A DNA stretch of 64,000 nucleotides, taken from Bowdeniella nasicola. GTDB taxonomy: Bacteria > Actinomycetota > Actinomycetes > Actinomycetales > Actinomycetaceae. Below, one piece after another: positions 8,832 through 17,473 of this stretch. Position numbers and translations under genes: made by a program. The stretch is taken from positions 62,001 through 126,000 of the forward strand of contig NZ_FNQV01000008.1 of the NCBI RefSeq assembly GCF_900107735.1, read 5' to 3'. The notes beneath the pieces were generated by a model. The model saw only the letters and a program-made list of their open reading frames with translations. It did no database searches and had not been told where the DNA came from. Position 1 is the stretch's first letter, and each line of letters begins with the position of its first letter.

Positions 8832-9401
8832 CTATCGGGTCGGAATCCGGGCGGACTGCTCGAGCAGGCACAGGAGCAGCGGCTCGATATTCCGGCTCTC
8901 CCGGTATCCCGCGGCACGCAGTCGCTGAGAGACAGCCTGCTCGGTGATGCCCAGGTCTAATGCGGCATCCTTTTGTGAGATTCCGCGGGAGACGAGGTGG
9001 GCGACTTCCCACCCGGGCTCGGAACGGCGCATGAGACTGAAGTGCAGCAACTGCGCGAGGGCCGTCGCCCAGGACGCGGCCTCGGAGGCGCGACCATAGA
9101 TGACGATGGGCATGTCCCCCGAACGAGAGCGTGCCCGCTTCAGGGCGCGCCGCGCAAAATCGAGTGCGGTCAGACGCGAGCGTCCTTCGCCGGAGTCTGC
9201 GCCGACGCCAATGCAGACGCCGGTATGTCGAGCGGCGGCGACAATGGCTTGGAGGACCGCTTCGGGATCGACGACCTGGAGGATGACCTCCCCCGCTTCT
9301 GTTTCATCCTTCGAAGCGATAGGTGTGCGGATAGCTGAGACTACCGCGTTGAGATCTTCGGCGGTAGCTGGCCGCCGCGTACATATTGCAACCGTAAACA
9401 C
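8832..9401 (-). CDS. Helix-turn-helix protein of unknown function (SatD-like layout)
   Basis: I do not recognise this 189-residue protein with certainty. The C-terminal part has a clear helix-turn-helix (GISQKDAALDLGITEQAVSQRL, about residues 145-166). The N-terminal half contains VCIGVGADSGEG and FARRALKRARSR, resembling the arrangement in SatD-family proteins. It begins with GTG and lies between aroK and efp, where actinobacteria usually have aroB. It could be a regulator of the aro or efp units, but nothing shows that directly. TAGTAT lies seven bases before the GTG, fitting a leaderless mRNA. Confidence 0.7.
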   Translation of the reverse strand: MFTVAICTRRPATAEDLNAVVSAIRTPIASKDETEAGEVILQVVDPEAVLQAIVAAARHTGVCIGVGADSGEGRSRLTALDFARRALKRARSRSGDMPIVIYGRASEAASWATALAQLLHFSLMRRSEPGWEVAHLVSRGISQKDAALDLGITEQAVSQRLRAAGYRESRNIEPLLLCLLEQSARIPTR

Positions 9402-9408
9402 GCACCAA

Positions 9409-9414
9409 ATACTA
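9409..9414 (-). promoter_or_regulatory. -10 element TAGTAT, candidate leaderless promoter of the HTH gene
   Basis: TAGTAT is followed by seven bases and then the GTG at 9401, with no Shine-Dalgarno in between (TTGGTGC). Confidence 0.5.
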
Positions 9415-9461
9415 CAGCGTTTTGTTGCGTAATGGCAGAGACATACTCCAGTTTGGACGCT

Positions 9462-9977
9462 CTAAACCGGCTTAATCAAAGCTAGAGCCACGATCTGTTC
9501 AACAATTGTCTCGATAGTGGCTCCGCTCACATCAATTGTGTTGTCTGCAATCGACGTATATTGCGGTCGCCGCTCGATCAACATCTGGTGCCACAGTGAA
9601 CGCGGGGTGACGAAGCCGACCGGCCGCGGTGCACCAAGGCCGGTGCGTGGAAAGCTAGTCGCTAAATCGACGTCCAGAAAGACCACCCGCAGCCCGGAAA
9701 GCAGCTCGCCCGCATCCTGGACCTCGATGATTCGCGAGGGCAGGGCAATGACAGCATCAGCCGGAAGGTCACCAAGAATCTCGGCGAGCGTCTTGGACAG
9801 GATCGACAACGCCTCTTGGGGCGGAAGGTCGACGGCGAGGGATTCCGGGGTGTACCCGCTGCGGCGCTCGATTTCTTCATCGGCGTCGATAAAGGGAATA
9901 TCGAGGCGTCCGCCTAGGGCCTCGCCGACCGTCGTTTTACCGGCGGCGGGAGGACCAATGAGAGCAATAAGCGGCAT
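9462..9977 (-). CDS. aroK: Shikimate kinase-like protein with degenerate substrate site
   Basis: Position after aroC and the fold point to shikimate kinase (shikimate to shikimate-3-phosphate). The 171-residue protein has the P-loop GPPAAGKTT at 8-16, the DADEEIE segment at 31-37 that carries the shikimate-binding Asp, an APRP motif and the lid/adenine region IERRPQY. However, the GExxFRxxE segment is replaced by PPQEALSIL (52-60), losing the shikimate-binding Arg, and the ALGGG motif is replaced by ALPSR (78-82). It may be a diverged enzyme or have another substrate. Its start overlaps the aroC stop by one base (TAATG). Confidence 0.75.
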   Translation of the reverse strand: MPLIALIGPPAAGKTTVGEALGGRLDIPFIDADEEIERRSGYTPESLAVDLPPQEALSILSKTLAEILGDLPADAVIALPSRIIEVQDAGELLSGLRVVFLDVDLATSFPRTGLGAPRPVGFVTPRSLWHQMLIERRPQYTSIADNTIDVSGATIETIVEQIVALALIKPV

Positions 9978-11170
9978 TAGCGCTCTCCCCCAGAAAGCAC
10001 GGCCTTAATGCTCTCTGGCAGGTTCTCGAGGTAGGAGGCGAGATTTCGTCGGCATTCGGCTACGGAATCACCGCCGGTCTTTTCCAGCAATGATTGCGCG
10101 AGCACGAGTGCGACCATTGCTTGGGCCACGATGGCGGCGGGGGCGACGGCACATGTGTCGGAACGCTGGTTGATGGCAACGTCTTCCGCCCCGGTGGTCA
10201 CATCGAAGGTGCGCAGCGCGCGGGGTACGGATGAAATGGGTTTGAGCGCCGCGCGTACGACGATCGGCGAACCGTTAGACATGCCGCCTTCGATACCTCC
10301 GGCGAGGTTAGTCAGGCGCTGGGTTGACGTCATCTCGTCGTGGGCTGCGGAGCCGCGAGAACGGGCCTGGGCGAAGCCGTCGCCGATCTCGACACCCTTG
10401 ATGGCTTGGATGCTCATGAGGGCAGCGGCCAGGCGTGCGTCGAGTCGGCGTTCCGCTTCGACGTGGCTGCCGAGTCCGACCGGCACGCCATAGGCAATGA
10501 CCTCGACGACGCCGCCGAGGGTATCGCCCGCAGCTTTAGCGCTATCGATCTCCTTAACCATCGCGGCGTCGGTCGCTTCATCTAGGCAGCGCACCTGGGT
10601 GGCATCAAGCGCCGTCGTGTCGTTCGGGCCGGGGCGGAGTCCATTATCGGGCAGGCGGACCGAGCCGCATTCGATGACGTGGCTGACGACGCGGATGTCA
10701 CCGATCTGTTCGATGATTGCTTCGGCCAGAGTGCCAAGCGCGACCCGTGCCGCGGTTTCGCGTGCCGAGGCACGCTCCAGGATGGGGCGGCAGTCGAGGT
10801 GCCCGTATTTCGCCATACCGGCAAAATCAGCGTGGCCGGGACGGGGGCGAGTCAGAGCTTTGGCGCGCGCGCCGCTGGGCGGCTCTTCAGTGGGATCCGC
10901 ACTCATGACTTCGGTCCACTTGGGCCATTCGGTGTTCCCGATGGTGAGCGCAACCGGGGAGCCGAGAGTTTGTCCGTGCACGACGCCGCCGAGGAGGCTG
11001 ACCTCGTCCTGCTCGAACTTCATCCGCGCGCCGCGGCCGTAACCCAGGCGCCTGCGGTGCAGCGCCGCTGCAATATCTGAGCTCGTGATGTGCACTCCGG
11101 CCGGCACGCCCTGCGCCATGGCGACCAGTGCTTGCCCGTGTGATTCACCCGCGGTTGACCAGCTGAACAT
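9977..11170 (-). CDS. aroC: Chorismate synthase
   Basis: FMN-dependent last step to chorismate, the precursor of the aromatic amino acids made by the trp operon elsewhere in this window. The 397-residue protein starts [12 protein letters not shown], then [27 protein letters not shown] and [15 protein letters not shown], all family signatures, with [10 protein letters not shown] in the C-terminal half. No aroE, aroB or aroQ is adjacent; the prepilin peptidase gene lies immediately upstream. Confidence 0.96.
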   Translation of the reverse strand: MFSWSTAGESHGQALVAMAQGVPAGVHITSSDIAAALHRRRLGYGRGARMKFEQDEVSLLGGVVHGQTLGSPVALTIGNTEWPKWTEVMSADPTEEPPSGARAKALTRPRPGHADFAGMAKYGHLDCRPILERASARETAARVALGTLAEAIIEQIGDIRVVSHVIECGSVRLPDNGLRPGPNDTTALDATQVRCLDEATDAAMVKEIDSAKAAGDTLGGVVEVIAYGVPVGLGSHVEAERRLDARLAAALMSIQAIKGVEIGDGFAQARSRGSAAHDEMTSTQRLTNLAGGIEGGMSNGSPIVVRAALKPISSVPRALRTFDVTTGAEDVAINQRSDTCAVAPAAIVAQAMVALVLAQSLLEKTGGDSVAECRRNLASYLENLPESIKAVLSGGER

Positions 11171-11182
11171 TGCCTCAGTCTT

Positions 11183-11839
11183 TCACCAACTAAACGGCGA
11201 AGCCGTCACATTCCACCAGATGGCTAGGACGGCTCCGAGAAACAAGAAGGGACCAAACGCGATCGGGGTTTTGGCGGTCGCGCGCCGAATGACAATGAGC
11301 ACCAGAGCGACGAGGGCGGCCAGGAAGAACGCCCCAAAGATCGACCACATTGCGGTCACGTAGGACCACCAGCCGGCCATCGCGCCCGTGGTGACGGCGA
11401 ACTTCGCGTCGCCCATACCGATACCGGTGGGCGCGACGAGCGCCGCGACGAAAAACAGGCTGCCCGCGATGACCCCGGAGATGAGGGCGGCGCTCAAGCG
11501 ATGCCCCTGTCCCGAGACAATCGCAAGGACGAGTGCGCACAGCGCGACCGCCGGAATGAGCGGGTACGTCAGTCGATTAGGCAGGCGATGCTCGGTGATA
11601 TCGATTAGCGCTGCCCACCCTGCCGCGCCCCCGAGGAGGGCGTAGATGGCGGTCACGGTGATCGCGACGCCGAGGCTCATCCGGTGGCCTTGGGCCGCGA
11701 AGTAGGCGGCGGCTCCCGCCAGGGCTGCGCCTACGCAAATACCGAGGATCTGCCGCGGCAGCGAAGTCGAAAGGGAAATCGGGACGGATAGGACTCCAGC
11801 GTTCGTCTCCGGTGGAGGCGGCGGCGCTGAATTATTCAT
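11183..11839 (-). CDS. A24-family (type IV prepilin-like) peptidase
   Basis: Inner-membrane aspartic peptidase family that cleaves prepilin leader peptides. The 218-residue protein has about six hydrophobic segments and both catalytic Asp motifs: DITEHRLPNRLTYPL after the second segment and GMGDAKFA (the GxGD motif). It lacks the N-terminal methyltransferase/zinc domain of PilD, as is usual for compact actinobacterial A24 enzymes. ATG at 11839 is preferred; it overlaps the end of mltG by 8 bases. No pilin genes are in this window, so its substrate is unknown. Confidence 0.85.
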   Translation of the reverse strand: MNNSAPPPPPETNAGVLSVPISLSTSLPRQILGICVGAALAGAAAYFAAQGHRMSLGVAITVTAIYALLGGAAGWAALIDITEHRLPNRLTYPLIPAVALCALVLAIVSGQGHRLSAALISGVIAGSLFFVAALVAPTGIGMGDAKFAVTTGAMAGWWSYVTAMWSIFGAFFLAALVALVLIVIRRATAKTPIAFGPFLFLGAVLAIWWNVTASPFSW

Positions 11840-13013
11840 CGTCGGTCGGTCCCGAAGTTTCCTGGTCACGGTTGGCGTCGCGCCAGTCACGCAGTTTCTG
11901 GATGTTGCGCTTGTGTTCCTCGTAGTCGCCGGTAAACAGGGTCTCGCCCGAGTTCAGGTCGACGGTGACGAAGTAGATCCAGTCGCCCGTGGGCGGGTTC
12001 AGGACCGCTTCAATCGCGGCCTTGGATGGGGCACCGATAGGGGTGGGCGGCAGACCCGCGTGGATGTAGGTGTTGTACGGGGTGTCCTTGCGAACTTCGT
12101 CGCGTGTCGGCACTCCCCCGCGCTTGCCGAGGCCATAGAGCACGGTCGAGTCCATTTGGAGGCGCCCCAACGTCGGTCCCCCGGTATCGGCCAGGCGGTT
12201 TTCGATCACGCGCGCGACTTCGCCGTAGTAGGAGGGCGGCACCTCACGCTCGACGATCGAGGCCTTGGTCAGGGCTTCCTGCCACTGATCCTTGGGGATC
12301 TTCAGTCCTTCGAGCATGGTCACGGTCCGCGCGACCATCTGCTTTAGTGCCTCGGTCGCGCTCGTGCCGGGGGCAAAACTATAGGTTTGGGCGGCGAACC
12401 AGCCTTCGGGGTTCCCCTTGGCCTCGCCGGGTAGCCCGATCGCTTCGCTATCGGCGCCAGCTGCCTTGACCTCGTCGAGCGGGATATCGAGTTGTTTGGC
12501 GACGCGCTCGTAGACCTGGTCGGCGTGGAAGCCCTCGGGAATCGTCAGGGCTGCGTCCGCCCGATTGACGGGGTCCAGCAGGGCGTTGACGGCCTCGGCG
12601 GCGCTCATTTTGGTTCGTAGCTTGTACGTGCCGGGCTGGATGCGCGAGGAGCGTTCGTTTTCGGCGAAGGCCGTCGCAAAAGTCGCGGGGGTATGAATGA
12701 CGTCGGCGTCTTTGAGGATCTGACCCATTTGGCCGCCGGTAGCGCCTTCGGGAATCGTGACGGTGACGTCTTCCCCGGTTCCGCCGGGTTCATAGTCGGT
12801 GATTGTTGTCGTCGTGGAGCTACGAAGCAGATCGCGCACGATCGGCGTGACAAACCACGCGGCGACGGCAAGGACGGCGACCGAGACGATCACGGCAACG
12901 ATCGACCGATTTCGGCGCGCGCGGCGACGAGCTCGGATGTTGTCGCGGCGGGATCGGCGATCCTGCTGTGCGCGGTTGTGGTCAGTTCGTGGCACCGGCA
13001 ACTCGTCCTTCAC
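11832..13013 (-). CDS. mltG: Endolytic peptidoglycan transglycosylase MltG
   Basis: Membrane-anchored lytic transglycosylase that cuts nascent glycan strands. The 393-residue protein has a very basic cytoplasmic N-terminus, one membrane helix at about 38-58, then a LysM-like part and the YceG catalytic core with ASIVEREV (catalytic Glu), MDSTVLYGL and YNTYIHAGLPPTPI. It starts with GTG overlapping the ruvX stop by four bases (GTGA). The acidic C-terminus ends in TDDE. Confidence 0.95.
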   Translation of the reverse strand: MKDELPVPRTDHNRAQQDRRSRRDNIRARRRARRNRSIVAVIVSVAVLAVAAWFVTPIVRDLLRSSTTTTITDYEPGGTGEDVTVTIPEGATGGQMGQILKDADVIHTPATFATAFAENERSSRIQPGTYKLRTKMSAAEAVNALLDPVNRADAALTIPEGFHADQVYERVAKQLDIPLDEVKAAGADSEAIGLPGEAKGNPEGWFAAQTYSFAPGTSATEALKQMVARTVTMLEGLKIPKDQWQEALTKASIVEREVPPSYYGEVARVIENRLADTGGPTLGRLQMDSTVLYGLGKRGGVPTRDEVRKDTPYNTYIHAGLPPTPIGAPSKAAIEAVLNPPTGDWIYFVTVDLNSGETLFTGDYEEHKRNIQKLRDWRDANRDQETSGPTDDE

Positions 13014-13462
13014 TTCACCAGCTGGCCCGGGATCTCACCCGTTCGCCGTTCAGCTTCCAATACATGTTCCAACAAGACTACCGCCGATGCCTGATCAATC
13101 ACGCTCCTGCGGTTCCTCGTGCTGCGTCCCGCCTCGCTGAGATGGGCGTGGGCCTGCACGGTGGTCAGGCGCTCGTCGACCATGCGAATCGGCAGACCAA
13201 TGCGGTTTCTCAGCGCTTTGGCGAACCTTCGAGCTGCCTGCGCGGAGGCTCCTTCGGCACCCGAGAGGTGTGCCGGAAGTCCCACAAAGATATCGACGGC
13301 ATCAAGCTCGGCAATAATATCGAGGAGTTCATCGAGGTGGCCACCGTAGCGATCGGTTGTCACCGTCGCAACGGGCAGCGCGAGAATGCGGTCGCTATCG
13401 CAGCGGGCGACGCCAATGCGCCGCCCGCCGGCGTCGATCGCTACACTCACGCCGCGACGCAC
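13010..13462 (-). CDS. ruvX: Putative pre-16S rRNA nuclease / YqgF-type resolvase homolog
   Basis: RNase H-fold nuclease of the YqgF family, implicated in 16S rRNA 5'-end processing. The 150-residue protein has AIDAGGRRIGVARCD (first acidic residue), IFVGLP, DERLTT and VIDQASAVVLLEHVL (last catalytic Asp). It overlaps alaS by one base upstream and mltG by four bases downstream, the conserved alaS-ruvX-mltG order. Confidence 0.93.
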   Translation of the reverse strand: MRRGVSVAIDAGGRRIGVARCDSDRILALPVATVTTDRYGGHLDELLDIIAELDAVDIFVGLPAHLSGAEGASAQAARRFAKALRNRIGLPIRMVDERLTTVQAHAHLSEAGRSTRNRRSVIDQASAVVLLEHVLEAERRTGEIPGQLVK

Positions 13463-16143
13463 TAGTGGTGCTCCGCGATCGCGTTTTTCAGTGCGGCCAG
13501 GGCTTCCGAGACCTTGGACAGATCCACGCCGCCACCCTGGGCGAGGTCCGGCTTGCCGCCGCCGCCGCCGCCGAGTCTCGCAGCCGCAAGCTTCGCCAGC
13601 GGTCCAGCCATGAGCTGGCGCTCGCGCACGCCTTCGTTCGTCGCAACCACGACCATGGGTTTGTTCGCTACTTCCCCGATGAGGGCGACAACGACGGGCC
13701 CCTTGGCGGCCAGGCGCTGGCGCACGTCCAGAGCGAGGGCGCGAAGATCGTCGGCGGAAGAAACCGTGCCGACCGAGGAGACGACCGCGGTCACGCCCGC
13801 GACCTCATAGGCGGTATTGGCAATGTCGCCCGCGCGCGAGAGGAGCTGGGAGGCCTGCAGGGCCGCAAGTTCCTTTTCCGCCCTCTTCACGCGCTCGAGC
13901 AGGCTCGAGATGCGCTCGGGCGCGTCCTCGGGCCGGCCACCCACGAGTGAGGTGACCTGGGAGACGATGAGGCGTTCCTTGGCCTGGTGGGCGTACGCGC
14001 CGGCGCCGACGAGCGCTTCGATGCGGCGAATGCCCGAACCGATGGAGCCCTCCCCCAGCACGTCGATGCGGCCGATGTGTCCGGTCAGCGGGACGTGGGT
14101 GCCGCCGCACAGTTCGCGCGACCAACCCTCGCCGATGTCGACGACGCGCACGCGGTCGCCATACTTCTCGCCGAACAGGGCCACGGCGCCGGAATCGCGC
14201 GCCTCGTCCAGGCTCATGATCTCGTCGGTGACACCGAGGTTATCCGCCAGGCGGGCGTTGACGCGTTCTTCGATCTCGCCCATGACGGAGGCCGGGACCG
14301 CGGAGGTGTGATGGAAGTCGAAACGCATCCGCGAGGGCGAGTTTTCGCTGCCGGCCTGGGTGGCCTGCTCGCCCACGAACTCGTGCAGCGCCTTGTGCAC
14401 CATGTGGGTCGCGGTGTGGGCCTGGCTAATCTGGCGTCGGCGCAGCACGTCGATCTCCGCGACGGCGCTCTCGCCGACGTGAATGTCGCCCTCGATGAGC
14501 GTGCCTCGGTGGACCCGCACGCCTGCCACGGGTTGCTGGACATCGTGGACCTCGACGATGCCGCCGCCGCTGAGGCGGATGTAGCCGTGGTCTGCGAGCT
14601 GGCCGCCCATTTCGGCGTAGAACGGCGTCTGGTCGAGCACGACCTCGACTTCAGCCGGGGCCGTCGCCGCCGGTTGGCTTACGCCGTCGTGCAGCAGCCC
14701 CGCGACCCTCGCGCTCGTCGTCGTCTCGGTGTATCCGAGGAAGGTGACATCGTGGCCGACCTCGGCGCGGATGTCGCGGTAGAGCTGCGCGTCGACGTGC
14801 CCCGTCTTCTTGGCGCGAGCATCGGCCCGGGCGCGTTCCTTCTGCTCGGTCATGAGGGTACGGAAGGCTTCCTCGTCGACCTTGACGCCCTGCTCGCGGG
14901 CCATCTCCAAGGTGAGGTCGATCGGGAATCCGTACGTGTCATGCAGCTGGAAGGCTTCCTGACCGCTGACCGTATGCGAGGCGTCGTCCTTCGCGCGCTT
15001 GACCGCCGTATCGAGGATCGTCGTGCCCGCGCCGAGGGTGCGAGCGAAGGCCTCTTCCTCCGCGTAGACGATCTGCGAGATCCGATCGAAATCGCTCGCG
15101 ACGTTCGGGTAGGAGCTGCTCATGGCATCGCGCGAGACGGTCAGCAATTCAGGCATGGTCGCTTCCTGGACGCCGAGAAGTCGCATCGCGCGCACGGCGC
15201 GGCGGATGATGCGGCGCAGCACGTAGCCGCGGCCATCGTTTCCGGGCCGCACGCCGTCGCCGACGAGCATGAGGGCCGAGCGGACGTGGTCCGCCACGAC
15301 GCGCATCCGCACGTCGTCAGCATCGATAGCGCCATAGCGCCTGCCGGAGATCTCTTGTGCCTTGGCGATAACGGGCCAGACCTCGTCAATCTCGTACATG
15401 TTGGCCTTGTCTTGCAGCAAGAAGGCCAGGCGCTCCAGGCCGGCGCCGGTATCGATCGCTTTTTGATCGAGTTCCTTGATCAAGGGGTAGTCCGAGCCGC
15501 TGCCCTCGCCGCGCAGGTACTGATCGAAGACGAGATTCCAGACTTCGAGGTAGCGGTCGCCGCCAGGATCGACGGTGCCGCCGACCGCCTCGGGCCCGAA
15601 TTCAGGGCCGCGGTCGTAGTGGATTTCGGCGCAGGGGCCTGCCGGGCCGGGCTGCCCCGTGTCCCAGAAGATCTCTTCGCGCGTGAGCTTGACGATGTGG
15701 CGCGGGTCGAGGCCGATGATGCGGCTCCACACGTCATAGGCTTCAGCGTCTTCTTCCCACAGGGTGACCCAGATGCGGTCGCCGTCCAGGCCATAGCCAC
15801 CCTCGGCGATCGAGGTGGTCAGCAGCTCCCACGCCATCGTGGAGGCGCCTTCCTTGAAGTAATCGCCGAAGGAGAAGTTTCCGTTCATCTGGAAGAACGT
15901 GCCGTGGCGGGTCGTCAATCCGACGTTGTCGATGTCGTTGGTGCGGATGCACTTTTGGACGGAGGCGACGCGTGGCCAGGGGGCTTCTTCGGTGCCGACG
16001 ATATAGGGAATGAAGGGGACCATGCCCGCGACGGTGAACAGCAGGGAGGGGTCCGGCGAGATGAGCGAGACGGACTCGGCGATGTGGTGATCCTGCCGTC
16101 TGAAGTAGTTAAGCCAGCGGGTGCGAATGTCGGTAGTACGCAT
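13462..16143 (-). CDS. alaS: Alanyl-tRNA synthetase
   Basis: Charges tRNA-Ala and edits mischarged Ser/Gly. The 893-residue protein contains the class II catalytic core at the N-terminus (FTVAGMVPFIPY, RTNDIDNVG, GNFSFGDYFK), the editing domain with HTATHMVHKALH and CGGTHV metal ligands, and the C-Ala/DHHA1 domain with GGGGGGKPDLAQGGG. All parts are intact. It starts 9 bases after the small frame at 16153-16296. Confidence 0.97.
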   Translation of the reverse strand: MRTTDIRTRWLNYFRRQDHHIAESVSLISPDPSLLFTVAGMVPFIPYIVGTEEAPWPRVASVQKCIRTNDIDNVGLTTRHGTFFQMNGNFSFGDYFKEGASTMAWELLTTSIAEGGYGLDGDRIWVTLWEEDAEAYDVWSRIIGLDPRHIVKLTREEIFWDTGQPGPAGPCAEIHYDRGPEFGPEAVGGTVDPGGDRYLEVWNLVFDQYLRGEGSGSDYPLIKELDQKAIDTGAGLERLAFLLQDKANMYEIDEVWPVIAKAQEISGRRYGAIDADDVRMRVVADHVRSALMLVGDGVRPGNDGRGYVLRRIIRRAVRAMRLLGVQEATMPELLTVSRDAMSSSYPNVASDFDRISQIVYAEEEAFARTLGAGTTILDTAVKRAKDDASHTVSGQEAFQLHDTYGFPIDLTLEMAREQGVKVDEEAFRTLMTEQKERARADARAKKTGHVDAQLYRDIRAEVGHDVTFLGYTETTTSARVAGLLHDGVSQPAATAPAEVEVVLDQTPFYAEMGGQLADHGYIRLSGGGIVEVHDVQQPVAGVRVHRGTLIEGDIHVGESAVAEIDVLRRRQISQAHTATHMVHKALHEFVGEQATQAGSENSPSRMRFDFHHTSAVPASVMGEIEERVNARLADNLGVTDEIMSLDEARDSGAVALFGEKYGDRVRVVDIGEGWSRELCGGTHVPLTGHIGRIDVLGEGSIGSGIRRIEALVGAGAYAHQAKERLIVSQVTSLVGGRPEDAPERISSLLERVKRAEKELAALQASQLLSRAGDIANTAYEVAGVTAVVSSVGTVSSADDLRALALDVRQRLAAKGPVVVALIGEVANKPMVVVATNEGVRERQLMAGPLAKLAAARLGGGGGGKPDLAQGGGVDLSKVSEALAALKNAIAEHH

Positions 16144-16152
16144 CTCGGTCTT

Positions 16153-16296
16153 TCACAATCTCGTTACGGACGTGTCCTCGTCCTCAACAGTAGTAGATGG
16201 CTGGGTGGTTTCCTGCAGCAGGATGTGCCGCAGCCGCATTTCTTCGGCGGCCATGACGAGCCGGAACTCGTTCAGGATCTGCTTCGGTGAGCGCAT
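16153..16296 (-). CDS. Small 47-residue protein, unknown
   Basis: A frame of 47 codons starts with ATG overlapping the stop of the DUF948 gene (TAATG) and ends 9 bases before alaS. The product starts MRSPKQILNEFRLVMA, has an amphipathic charged helix with EEMRLRHILLQE, then a Ser/Thr/acidic tail ending TSVTRL. It has no membrane segment. Its start geometry and the tight spacing on both sides argue that it is translated. In streptomycetes a different small gene (DUF6167) occupies this slot; I see no convincing similarity. Confidence 0.65.
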   Translation of the reverse strand: MRSPKQILNEFRLVMAAEEMRLRHILLQETTQPSTTVEDEDTSVTRL

Positions 16297-16646
16297 TAGG
16301 CATCCCGACGCAAAATGACGCGCCGCACGGCGGTGGAGAAGGCCGCGAGTTTGATCAGGGGCCTAGCGATCGTCGCGGAGATCAGGGTGGTCGTGGCGGA
16401 GATATTGGTCGTCGTTTCTGCGGCGGCCGTCGTCACCAGGTCGACCTTGGCGAGCTGATGGCGCACCTCGCCGAGAGTCTCCCCGGTTTCTTTCACTACG
16501 CCTGCGGCCGAGGCAGAGATCTCTTCGACGCTATCGGCGATGCGGGTGAGCACGGTGGCGGCTTTCAGCAGTACCACGCAGGTGAAGGCCACGAGGACCG
16601 CGAACGCACCCGCGGCAATGAGGCCGGCGATTCCTGCCAGATCCAT
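16296..16646 (-). CDS. DUF948 domain membrane protein
   Basis: A 116-residue protein with one N-terminal membrane helix (about 5-28) followed by an amphipathic, Thr/Ala-rich coiled region, as in DUF948 proteins found between rpsD and alaS in actinobacteria. AAGGAG precedes the ATG at a good distance. Function is unknown; topology suggests a short outside or periplasm-free N-terminus and a cytoplasmic coil. Confidence 0.85.
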   Translation of the reverse strand: MDLAGIAGLIAAGAFAVLVAFTCVVLLKAATVLTRIADSVEEISASAAGVVKETGETLGEVRHQLAKVDLVTTAAAETTTNISATTTLISATIARPLIKLAAFSTAVRRVILRRDA

Positions 16647-16674
16647 GTCGCTCCTTAGGGCGGCTATATTGCGT

Positions 16675-16709
16675 GATGCCCCGGACCGGCTGGACCGGCC
16701 CGGGGCATC
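16675..16709 (-). terminator. Terminator-like hairpin after rpsD
   Basis: Arms GATGCCCCGGACCGG and CCGGCCCGGGGCATC pair over 15 positions with one mismatch, around a 5-base loop. It lies 10 bases after the rpsD stop. There is no U-tract, as is common in high-GC actinobacteria. Confidence 0.75.
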
Positions 16710-16719
16710 GTCGACTGAA

Positions 16720-17343
16720 TTAGCGCGAGTAGAATTCGACGACGAGCTGAACGTCGCAGGTCACGGGGACCTCGTCACGCTTCGGGGCGCGGGTCAGCTC
16801 AGCGCGCAGCTTCTCGATCTGCACGTCCAGGTAGCCGGGAACATCCGGCAGCACCTTCTGGTGCTCGCCCGTTGCGGCGATCTGGAAGGGGACCATCGTC
16901 TGCGACTTCGGCTTGACCTGGATGACCTGGCCGGGCTTGACGCGGTAGGACGGACGATCCACGAGCTTGCCGTCCACGAGGATGTGGCGGTGCACGACGG
17001 CCTGACGGGCCTGGGCGATGGTGCGGGCAATGCCCGAGCGCAGGACGAGCGCGTCGAGGCGGCACTCGAGGGTCTCGACCAGGGTTTCACCGGTCAGACC
17101 CGGCTCCTTGCGGGCCTGCTCGAAGGCGCGGCGCAGCTGCGACTCGCGGATGCCGTACTGGGCGCGCAGACGCTGCTTTTCCTTCAGACGAACGGCGTAG
17201 TCGGACTCGGAGCGGCGACGGGCGCGGCCGTGCTCACCGGGGCCGTAGGGGCGCTTTTCGAAGTAGCGCTGAGCCTTGGGGGTCAGCGGCAGGCCGAGGG
17301 AGCGCGAGAGGCGCACCTGGCGACGAGTGCGAGAAATAGCCAT
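16720..17343 (-). CDS. rpsD: 30S ribosomal protein S4
   Basis: Primary 16S rRNA-binding protein that starts 30S assembly. The 207-residue protein is the cysteine-free (zinc-independent) form starting MAISRTRRQVRLSRSLG, followed by RPYGPGEHG and the S4 RNA-binding domain (LECRLDALVLRSGIARTI, VVHRHILVDGK). ATG at 17343 has AGGAGAA nine bases upstream, so the longer open frame is rejected. It stands alone between two terminator-like hairpins. Confidence 0.97.
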   Translation of the reverse strand: MAISRTRRQVRLSRSLGLPLTPKAQRYFEKRPYGPGEHGRARRRSESDYAVRLKEKQRLRAQYGIRESQLRRAFEQARKEPGLTGETLVETLECRLDALVLRSGIARTIAQARQAVVHRHILVDGKLVDRPSYRVKPGQVIQVKPKSQTMVPFQIAATGEHQKVLPDVPGYLDVQIEKLRAELTRAPKRDEVPVTCDVQLVVEFYSR

Positions 17344-17378
17344 AGAAAGCTTCTCCTGTCTTGGTTCTTGAACAAGGT

Positions 17379-17405
17379 CACCGGACGGCATTCCGCCGTC
17401 CGGTG
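17379..17405 (-). terminator. Terminator-like hairpin after rarA
   Basis: Perfect 11-bp stem CACCGGACGGC / GCCGTCCGGTG with loop ATTCC, between rarA and rpsD. A smaller hairpin (GCCCGA-GCAAA-TCGGGC, 17436-17452) lies nearer the rarA stop. Confidence 0.75.
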
Positions 17406-17473
17406 GGGCCGGCCACGCGGGCTAAGACCCCAGGAGCCCGAGCAAATCGGGCAACCACGACAGACTAGCAGGA

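Noticed and set aside
13987-16290. Long plus-strand open frame (767 codons) opposite alaS
   Set aside because: It mirrors alaS in a high-GC region where the antisense third-position frame stays open; no domain, SD or sensible composition.
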